DNA of 11,255 nt from Hyphomicrobiaceae bacterium (lineage in GTDB: Bacteria > Pseudomonadota > Alphaproteobacteria > Rhizobiales > Hyphomicrobiaceae): NCBI GenBank assembly GCA_021775715.1, contig JAJFHI010000001.1, positions 1-11,255 on the forward strand, written 5' to 3'. This document shows positions 6,338 to 11,255 of this stretch, piece by piece. The notes below the pieces were generated by a model. The model was not told the origin of the DNA, ran no database searches, and saw nothing but the letters and a program-made list of their open reading frames with translations. The first letter of the stretch is position 1; every line of letters starts with the position of its first letter. Position numbers and translations under genes: made by a program.

Positions 6338-6823
6338 ATGTCTAATCGTGTCGGATTTGGTGGCGGTTGCCACTGGTGTACGGAGGCCGTGTTCCAGTCT
6401 CTGCCGGGCGTAGCAGATGTCACACAAGGTTTCGTTGGTTCCGATCCGCCGCACGATGACTGGGCGGAGGCCGTTATCGTCACGTTTGATCCAAGCATTA
6501 TCGATCTGACGGTGTTGATCGAGATCCACTTGCGTACACACTCGAGCACGTCTGATCATATGATGCGACGCAAGTATCGCAGTGCGGTGTATACCTTCAG
6601 CGATGAGCAGAAAACACAAGTGGAGAATTTGCTGACGACACTCCAGCGGGCGTTCGAGAAGCCGCTCGTGACGCTTGCTTTACGACATAGGGCGTTTCGC
6701 CAGTCCGATGAGAGATTCCAGAACTATTATTCCAACAATCCCGATCGCCCGTTTTGTCGAACCTATATCGATCCCAAACTGCGCTTGTTGCGCGAACGCT
6801 TTTCGGAACGGGTTCGATTGTAA
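6338..6823 (+). CDS. Second, divergent MsrA-family protein (GCHWC type)
   Basis: This 161-residue protein is MsrA-like but clearly different from its neighbour. The active site is GGGCHWCTEAVFQ (C11, with a second cysteine C14) instead of GCFWG, so histidine replaces the usual phenylalanine. The conserved glutamate remains in WAEAVIVTFDP (E44) and so does KYRSAVYTF (79-87). The central part is shortened: the GYxGG...Y...HGT loop has become GFVGSDPPHDD, and the HDPT...Q-N-D-G segment is RTHSSTSDHMM. C140 (PFCRTY) could be a resolving cysteine. I recall a similar GCHWCTEAVF subgroup in Bacteroidetes, so this is probably a conserved branch and not decay. AGGAG (6328-6332) lies 5 bases before the ATG. 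It is the last gene of the run; its substrate may differ from that of standard MsrA. Confidence 0.88.
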   Translation: MSNRVGFGGGCHWCTEAVFQSLPGVADVTQGFVGSDPPHDDWAEAVIVTFDPSIIDLTVLIEIHLRTHSSTSDHMMRRKYRSAVYTFSDEQKTQVENLLTTLQRAFEKPLVTLALRHRAFRQSDERFQNYYSNNPDRPFCRTYIDPKLRLLRERFSERVRL

Positions 6824-6967
6824 GAGACGTCGACGCGATTGCGACAGCTCCACCCCCTGCACCAATTACACACAATAATGCTTTCAGTTACCCCGAAGCG
6901 CGACATGCTGTCGAGCAAGAGAAGTCCGGTTTGGGTCAATAGTGTGCGTCGCCGTGTGCAATGCCAC

Positions 6968-6992
6968 GTCCGCTACTGGTTGAAGCAGACAT
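6968..6992 (+). repeat. Dispersed repeat unit B2 (partner at 1680-1704)
   Basis: This 25-base unit starts GTCCGCTACTGGTTGAAGC and ends GACAT, with 3 mismatches to 1680-1704. A looser related piece, GTCCGGTTTGGGTCAA, sits upstream at 6924. Confidence 0.6.
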
Positions 6993-7022
6993 TGCCTCAG
7001 TCTTACGAGGCTGCCCGCCAAA

Positions 7023-7076
7023 GTCCGCTTCCTCTGCGAAGCGACAGGCGTACCTCGGCAGCTGCTATACAAAAGC
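7023..7076 (+). repeat. Dispersed direct repeat unit B1 (partner at 1590-1643)
   Basis: This 54-base unit starts GTCCGCTTCCTCTGCGAAGC and ends CTATACAAAAGC plus one base. It has the same orientation as 1590-1643 and about 85% identity by hand count. Together the two copies bracket the whole P460/lysR/msr module. Confidence 0.75.
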
Positions 7077-7172
7077 AGTCATTGTCAAAAATACAGCGTG
7101 AAGGATTCACAGCCCCCTAGGTCAGGTCGACCATTGAACGAATATCGGACTAAGCGGGGCGACAGTGAAAGA

Positions 7173-7194
7173 CTGCACATGACCTATCGCATCT
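7173..7194 (+). repeat. Dispersed repeat unit B0 (partner at 1488-1509)
   Basis: This unit, CTGCACATGACCTATCGCAT plus two bases, has 3 mismatches to 1488-1509 in the same orientation. On this side the unit order is B2, B1, B0; on the left side it is A0, A1, A2. Confidence 0.5.
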
Positions 7195-7288
7195 TTTGGG
7201 AAGTAACCCTCAGCGGTTAAGGTGGGTCTAACCAACAGTTCAAATACAACACTATCGAGCCGTTTTTTTTTGGTTTAACTGTTCCTCG

Positions 7289-7384
7289 TCATGGCCGATG
7301 AGACAGACTTATAATCGACGGTGCTTCAGACGTTTCGGTCCAAAGGCGCAGGATTTCGCCCCAGGCCTCGTCAGTAACGGACAT
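7289..7384 (-). CDS. Possible 31-residue small ORF of unknown function
   Basis: This frame starts at an ATG preceded by AAGAGG 4 bases upstream and encodes a short peptide beginning MSVTDEAWGEIL, with a plausible helical, acidic composition. The same frame stays open for 20 more codons upstream (to 7444), reading GFLFKHFEFARGC just before the methionine, so it may instead be the tail of a decayed larger gene. A strong-looking leftward promoter lies at 7469-7497, about 78 bases before the ATG. I do not recognise a family. Support comes only from the promoter, the weak ribosome-binding site and the protein-like reading. Confidence 0.25.
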   Translation of the reverse strand: MSVTDEAWGEILRLWTETSEAPSIISLSHRP

Positions 7385-7428
7385 GCAGCCTCTTGCAAAT
7401 TCAAAATGTTTGAAGAGAAAGCCGGTGC

Positions 7429-7446
7429 AGCGAAGTTGTCTTCGCT
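7429..7446. repeat. 7-bp stem-loop AGCGAAG / CTTCGCT
   Basis: AGCGAAG (7429-7435) pairs perfectly with CTTCGCT (7440-7446) around a 4-base loop. On the plus strand TTTT follows 4 bases later (7451-7454), a poor terminator-like arrangement. On the minus strand it would form a hairpin near the 5' end of a transcript from the promoter at 7469-7497. Confidence 0.45.
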
Positions 7447-7468
7447 AGACTTTTCCGACCATAACTAA

Positions 7469-7497
7469 AATATACTTGAGAAGCGTTGCGCTGTCAA
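7469..7497 (-). promoter_or_regulatory. Strong-looking leftward sigma70 promoter
   Basis: On the minus strand TTGACA (7492-7497, a perfect -35) and TATATT (7469-7474, a 5/6 -10) are exactly 17 bases apart. Transcription would start near 7462 and run left through the stem-loop and the 31-codon ORF. It lies in AT-rich DNA, which raises the chance of a random match, but this is the best consensus promoter I noticed in the window. Confidence 0.55.
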
Positions 7498-7653
7498 CAA
7501 TAACTATTGATGTTTTGAAATAAAAATACACTCATGTAAGTATAAATAAAAAGAAAAAAATTTTTCTACTTATAACATACTTCGTCAAGTCGGGGATAAC
7601 CTTCGTCAGCCCGTCTACCCCTAGCAAGGCGAGCGTAAACAGCAACACGAGGT

Positions 7654-8106
7654 CTACTCACTCACCTCCCCGATGATGTAGTGACCATAGTCGTCCTCGT
7701 GGACTTCCTCCTCGCTGCGCGCTTCACTGCGAACAGAAATCCCAGCTGCATGCACCATATCCGTATCGCCCGAGACCAACGGATGCCACCACGCCAAATC
7801 CCGGCCTTCCTCGACCAATCGATACGCGCATGTGTGCGGCAGCCAATTCAGCGTTCGAACCTTTTCAGGCGTAATTGACACGCAATCAGGCATCAACTCG
7901 TGGCGTTTGGCATAGTCTGAACACCGGCACGTCCTAACGTCCAACATCGAACAAGAGAGCTTTGTCAGATAGATTGTGCCGTCATCTTCATCTTCGAGTT
8001 TAAGCAGACAACACTGTCCACAACCGTCACAGAGCGATTCCCACTCTTGTCTGGTCATCTCGTCCAGTCTCTTGTGCCGCCAGAACTGTTCGGACATGCG
8101 TGTCAT
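7654..8106 (-). CDS. ycgN: YcgN-type YkgJ-family cysteine-cluster protein (UPF0260)
   Basis: This protein of about 150 residues closely resembles E. coli YcgN, of the CxxCxxCC (YkgJ) family. These are thought to bind a metal or iron-sulfur centre; the function is unknown. Counting from the ATG at 8106, the cluster is C26, C29, C32 and C33 in [10 protein letters not shown], followed by C52, C60, C62, C75 and C93 (LPHTCAYRL). Other family-like segments are [28 protein letters not shown] and ISVRSEA. The open frame reaches a TTG at 8130, but family resemblance starts around MSEQFW, so ATG 8106 or ATG 8097 is more likely; none has a clear ribosome-binding site. It is divergent from the penicillin-binding protein gene, with about 150 bases between them. 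Confidence 0.93.
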   Translation of the reverse strand: MTRMSEQFWRHKRLDEMTRQEWESLCDGCGQCCLLKLEDEDDGTIYLTKLSCSMLDVRTCRCSDYAKRHELMPDCVSITPEKVRTLNWLPHTCAYRLVEEGRDLAWWHPLVSGDTDMVHAAGISVRSEARSEEEVHEDDYGHYIIGEVSE

Positions 8107-8256
8107 AAATCGCCACGATTTAGGGTTCAAAGATGAGAAATAACCACAATCAGAATGCCATATAGATTAAGAATCATCCACGGGGTCTGGTCATTGTCAT
8201 CAGGCTAGGCTAACCGACGTACGATAGACAGCTGCGGGCATGGAGCACAACCTCCT

Positions 8257-10560
8257 TTGAGTGATTGGTTCTTTAAACAGGGCGGGCGCGATAAGCTCAT
8301 CAACTGGATCGGGATCGACTCCAAAATCGACTCGACCCTCGCAGACGCTTGGGCGCGCCTAAAAGACTACTGGAACATCGGCTCGTCGTTCTTTGCCCGC
8401 TTTCGTTTGTCGGGTTGGAAGCGTCTGCTCAATGAACTGCTTTCCGAGTCCTTGACCGTCGGCGCTGCTGGTCTCGTTTTCCTTTATGGCCTCGCGATAC
8501 CGGCTCTTCAGGAATTCGATGAAGAACGTTTCCTGACCGGCAAGTATTCTGTCAAGTTTTTGGATCGCGCCGGCAACGAAATTGGCCAACGCGGCATTCT
8601 GCACAACGATGCCGTCCCGCTTGACGAAATTCCCGACTCCGTTATCAAGGCCACGCTGGCGACAGAAGACCGCCGCTTCTTTGAACATTTCGGTATCGAT
8701 TTCCTTGGCACCTTCCGTGCGCTTGTTCAAAACTTGCGCGCCAACGGCGTCGTACAAGGTGGTTCGACCCTCACACAGCAGCTTGCCAAAAACCTATTCC
8801 TGTCTTCGGAACGATCCATCCAACGTAAGATCAAAGAAGCATTCCTCGCATCCCTACTCGAGTCCCGCTACACCAAGCGACAAATCCTAAAGCTCTATCT
8901 TGACCGCGCCTATATGGGCGGCGGCGCTTTCGGTGTTGAGGCTGCGTCACAGTTTTACTTCGGCAAGTCTGTGCGTAAGGTCAACCTCGCCGAAGCCGCA
9001 ATGCTCGCCGGGTTGTTCAAAGCGCCAACTAACTTCGCACCACACGTCAACCTTCCCGCATCGCGCGCGCGAACGAACGAGGTTTTATCAAATCTCGTCG
9101 AAGCAGGCTTCTACACGCCGGCTCAAGTCCATCAAGCGCGCCTGAAGCCTGCTAAAACGATCGAGCACAATGATCTTGCAAGTCCCGATTGGTTCCTCGA
9201 CTGGGCCTTTCAAGAGGTTGCACGACTGGGCAAGGGAAAAGACGAATATGTCCTGACGGCCCGCACAACGATCGATCTTGGCTTACAGAAAATTGCCGAG
9301 AACGCGGTCGTCTCAATGGTTCGTCGCAGCGGTCGTGCGAAGAGGGCCCGGTCTGCAGCTCTTGTTGCAATGGAAACCGATGGTTCCGTTCGCGCGATTG
9401 TCGGCGGTATGGATTACGGACGCAGCCAATTCAACCGTGCAACATCAGCCAAACGCCAGCCAGGCTCTTCGTTTAAACCTTACGTCTACGCCATGGCGCT
9501 GGAAAACGGCTACAAACCAGGCTCAACCGTTCGCGACAGCTCTCCTTCGTGTAACCGTTGGCGACCCAGAAACTACAACGGCAGTTATGGCGGCGGCGGG
9601 CGTATCTCGCTAACACGAGCACTGGCCAAATCGCTCAATACTGTAGCGGTCGGCTTGTCATTGGGCTTTCGCGAAAAGAAAGATGGCAAGACAACCGACG
9701 GTCGCGACAAAGTTCTCAACCTTTTGCAACGGCTCGGCGTGTCGGGGGCAAGAAAAAGTTGCTCAATGGCGCTTGGCGATGGCGGCATGACGCCTCTTGA
9801 ACACACAAGTGGCTTTGCCACCTTTGCCAATGACGGCAAATTGGCCCGGCCTTACGCGATCCTTGAACTTGTCAACTCTCGCGGCCAGCTTATTTACAAC
9901 CGCCAACGTGATGAGGGCGAGCCTCTGCAGGTTGTTGCCCCCCGTGTTGCCCGCAACCTGAACCGTATGTTGCACTCCGTGGTAGAAGCCGGCACGGGCC
10001 GACGCGCCAAACTCGACTTCACACATGTCGTAGGCAAAACCGGTACAAGTTCCAGTTACCGTGACGCTTGGTTCATGGGCTTCACCGGCAAGTACGTAAC
10101 CGGTGTATGGTTCGGCAACGATGACTTTCGCCCGACACGTGGGGTAACTGGTGGCAGCCTTCCCGCACAGACGTGGCACAATTTTAATAAGCTTGCCCAC
10201 ACCAACATGAACATCAAAACGATCCCGGGCTTACAAGAGCACCCGGTCCAAGCCGAAGCGCGACTGCAGCGCGAAGAATTGTTGCGCCAAAACCCGCAGC
10301 CAACACCAGACCTGGAACAAAAGACGGTCAGCCTATTGCCGGATCGCACACGCGGTGTGCTTCGCAAATTGATCGGCACCATGCGAACCGCTGCCGGCAT
10401 CAAAGCCAAACCGAAGTCTGACCCCGCCACCAAACCAGCGGACACAACAACCACACCAAAGACCGACGATCGCGCCAGCGCGCCCTCAGTGCGCAGTGCC
10501 CGCGAACTTGCTCGCAGTGGGCGTGAAACCGCTCCTGCCTCCGCTCCCGTACAGCGCTAA
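8257..10560 (+). CDS. Class A penicillin-binding protein (PBP1A type), bifunctional transglycosylase/transpeptidase
   Basis: This enzyme polymerises lipid II into glycan strands and crosslinks the peptides in the periplasm. It has 767 residues: a cytoplasmic N-terminus (1-62), a membrane anchor (about 65-84), a GT51 transglycosylase and a transpeptidase. GT51 motifs are EDRRFFEHFGID (catalytic E137), GGSTLTQQLAKNLFL (168-182), RKIKEAF (E194) and the LKLYLDRAYMGGGAFGVEAA segment. Transpeptidase motifs are SSFK (nucleophile S404, K407), SLN (459-461) and KTGT (594-597). The last 90 or so residues are a Thr/Pro/Ala-rich, probably disordered tail. The long N-terminal extension resembles rhizobial homologues. 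The start is TTG, as no in-frame ATG or GTG lies between the upstream stop (8206) and the family N-terminus; GGAG (8242-8245) is 11 bases upstream. DUF1214 follows after 11 bases. Confidence 0.96.
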   Translation: MSDWFFKQGGRDKLINWIGIDSKIDSTLADAWARLKDYWNIGSSFFARFRLSGWKRLLNELLSESLTVGAAGLVFLYGLAIPALQEFDEERFLTGKYSVKFLDRAGNEIGQRGILHNDAVPLDEIPDSVIKATLATEDRRFFEHFGIDFLGTFRALVQNLRANGVVQGGSTLTQQLAKNLFLSSERSIQRKIKEAFLASLLESRYTKRQILKLYLDRAYMGGGAFGVEAASQFYFGKSVRKVNLAEAAMLAGLFKAPTNFAPHVNLPASRARTNEVLSNLVEAGFYTPAQVHQARLKPAKTIEHNDLASPDWFLDWAFQEVARLGKGKDEYVLTARTTIDLGLQKIAENAVVSMVRRSGRAKRARSAALVAMETDGSVRAIVGGMDYGRSQFNRATSAKRQPGSSFKPYVYAMALENGYKPGSTVRDSSPSCNRWRPRNYNGSYGGGGRISLTRALAKSLNTVAVGLSLGFREKKDGKTTDGRDKVLNLLQRLGVSGARKSCSMALGDGGMTPLEHTSGFATFANDGKLARPYAILELVNSRGQLIYNRQRDEGEPLQVVAPRVARNLNRMLHSVVEAGTGRRAKLDFTHVVGKTGTSSSYRDAWFMGFTGKYVTGVWFGNDDFRPTRGVTGGSLPAQTWHNFNKLAHTNMNIKTIPGLQEHPVQAEARLQREELLRQNPQPTPDLEQKTVSLLPDRTRGVLRKLIGTMRTAAGIKAKPKSDPATKPADTTTTPKTDDRASAPSVRSARELARSGRETAPASAPVQR

Positions 10561-10571
10561 AGGATCAACCA

Positions 10572-11210
10572 ATGCAGCGTGTATGGCAACAAGTCACGAC
10601 TTACCTGACGGAAGTACTCGGCCTTGTCACCGACTGGGCCATATTTCTTGCGATCGTTGTGATCGGCGGCTATGGCACGAGTTGGTACATGGTGGAAGCT
10701 GGAAGCCAGTTGACAACCCAGCGCATCGGTCCATGGGTTGCCTGGAAAGCGCAGGCGCGCACCGATGCCGATCCCTACACGCGCGCGCACTTTGCAAGAC
10801 TTGGCACCCTTGATCTCAGCACTGAAACAGCCGCAACGTATGTCGCCCGAACCGACGACACCGGTGCGGCCTTCGATGCCTCTTGCACCTATCTCATTTC
10901 CGGCGAAGATCTTGACGCCGAATGGTGGAGTTTGACGCTATTCGATGGTGCCGGGCGGCTCATTCCCAATGCGGCAGACAGATATTCTTTCACACGCGAC
11001 ACAATCGCCATGTCACCGAACGGCATACTTAAGGTAAGCATGGCGCGGGACGCCCACGACGGTAACTGGCTGCCTTTTGGAAAAGCCAACGTCTTCACAC
11101 TCGTCCTGCACCTTCTACAGCCTGATGTCTCATTGCTCGCAGAAGCAACTGACGAAGGCGACGACGATCCAGCCCGTCTGCTCACAATAAACAAAGTGAG
11201 TTGCCGATGA
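10572..11210 (+). CDS. DUF1214 domain-containing membrane-anchored protein
   Basis: This 212-residue protein has one membrane segment (about 20-40, DWAIFLAIVVIGGYGTSWYM), then a conserved stretch VEAGSQLTTQRIGPWVAW and DADPYTRAHFARLG (66-78). A DUF1214 domain follows (about 95-190), with a WWSLTLFDGAG segment, NAADRYSFT and NWLPFG. The domain's biochemical role is unknown. The orientation is probably N-in with the domain in the periplasm. AGGA (10561-10564) lies 7 bases before the ATG, and the start is 11 bases after the penicillin-binding protein stop, so the two are probably co-transcribed. The end overlaps the next gene as ATGA. I recall this short DUF1214 type paired with a DUF1254 gene in alphaproteobacteria. 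Confidence 0.88.
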   Translation: MQRVWQQVTTYLTEVLGLVTDWAIFLAIVVIGGYGTSWYMVEAGSQLTTQRIGPWVAWKAQARTDADPYTRAHFARLGTLDLSTETAATYVARTDDTGAAFDASCTYLISGEDLDAEWWSLTLFDGAGRLIPNAADRYSFTRDTIAMSPNGILKVSMARDAHDGNWLPFGKANVFTLVLHLLQPDVSLLAEATDEGDDDPARLLTINKVSCR

Positions 11211-11255
11211 GCTGGATACTATCGCGCATAGCGCGGCTCAATTGGCGCGTCGTCA
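11207..11255 (+). CDS. Start of the next gene, cut by the window edge (probably DUF1254)
   Basis: An ATG overlaps the DUF1214 stop codon (ATGA) and opens a frame reading MSWILSRIARLNWRVV to the edge. It looks like a short basic N-terminus leading into a membrane segment. Only 16 codons are visible, so the DUF1254 assignment rests on the usual gene pairing and not on the sequence. Confidence 0.6.
   Translation, partial: MSWILSRIARLNWRVV

Larger units (their letters stand above)
6824..7653. other. Gene-poor stretch: repeats, AT-rich DNA, leftward promoter
   Basis: No recognisable full gene lies in these roughly 830 bases. The left half (6824-7250) carries degenerate repeats matching the 1488-1704 region. 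In the middle are a run of nine T (7263-7271) inside the weak inverted pair AACAGTT (7234-7240) / AACTGTT (7277-7283), and a 31-codon leftward ORF. From about 7455 to 7580 the sequence is markedly AT-rich, including the palindromic AGAAAAAAATTTTTCT (7552-7567), in contrast to the GC-richer genes on each side. Confidence 0.6.

Noticed and set aside
6839..7120. 93-codon plus-strand open frame after the second msrA
   Set aside because: It runs through repeat units B2 and B1, has no ribosome-binding site and shows no family resemblance.
1488..7194. CRISPR array or IS element made by the repeats
   Set aside because: The units are unevenly spaced and degenerate, and no transposase or cas gene lies in the window.

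Overview
The window looks like chromosomal DNA of an alphaproteobacterium, probably of the Hyphomicrobiales or a related order. The best clues are on the right: a class A penicillin-binding protein with a long N-terminal cytoplasmic extension, of the kind I associate with rhizobial-type bacteria, followed by a DUF1214 gene that overlaps by ATGA what is probably the start of its usual DUF1254 partner. This placement rests on family recollection and was not checked by a search.

Layout from left to right. (1) 39-1046, minus strand: a membrane metal-dependent hydrolase of the YdjM type. (2) 1047-1865: no gene, but several short degenerate repeats built around a GTCCGCT...GAAGC core. (3) 1866-6823: the distinctive accessory module. 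A secreted protein with two tandem cytochrome P460-like domains and two heme c motifs (minus strand) is divergent from a LysR-type regulator. Behind the regulator, on the plus strand, follow msrB, msrA, a thioredoxin-fold protein, an AhpD/CMD-family protein and a second, divergent MsrA. (4) 6824-7653: no recognisable gene. It holds copies of the same repeats seen in region 2, an AT-rich stretch, and a strong-looking leftward promoter facing a 31-codon ORF of unknown meaning. (5) 7654-8106, minus strand: a YcgN-type cysteine-cluster protein. (6) 8257-11255, plus strand: penicillin-binding protein, DUF1214 protein and the start of the next gene.

The central module is the main point of interest. 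The first P460 domain lines up well by eye with Nitrosomonas P460 and keeps the residues matching the heme-crosslinking lysine and the catalytic glutamate. The second domain keeps the lysine but has alanine instead of the glutamate. A protein expected in the periplasm that acts on hydroxylamine or related nitrogen species thus sits next to a five-gene set that repairs oxidised methionine and handles thiols. A near-perfect 21-bp inverted repeat lies in the shared promoter region, at the place expected for LysR binding. I infer a LysR-controlled response to reactive nitrogen or oxidant stress. Related repeats on both sides suggest that the module may have been acquired or moved as a unit, although the repeats may simply be common intergenic elements in this genome.
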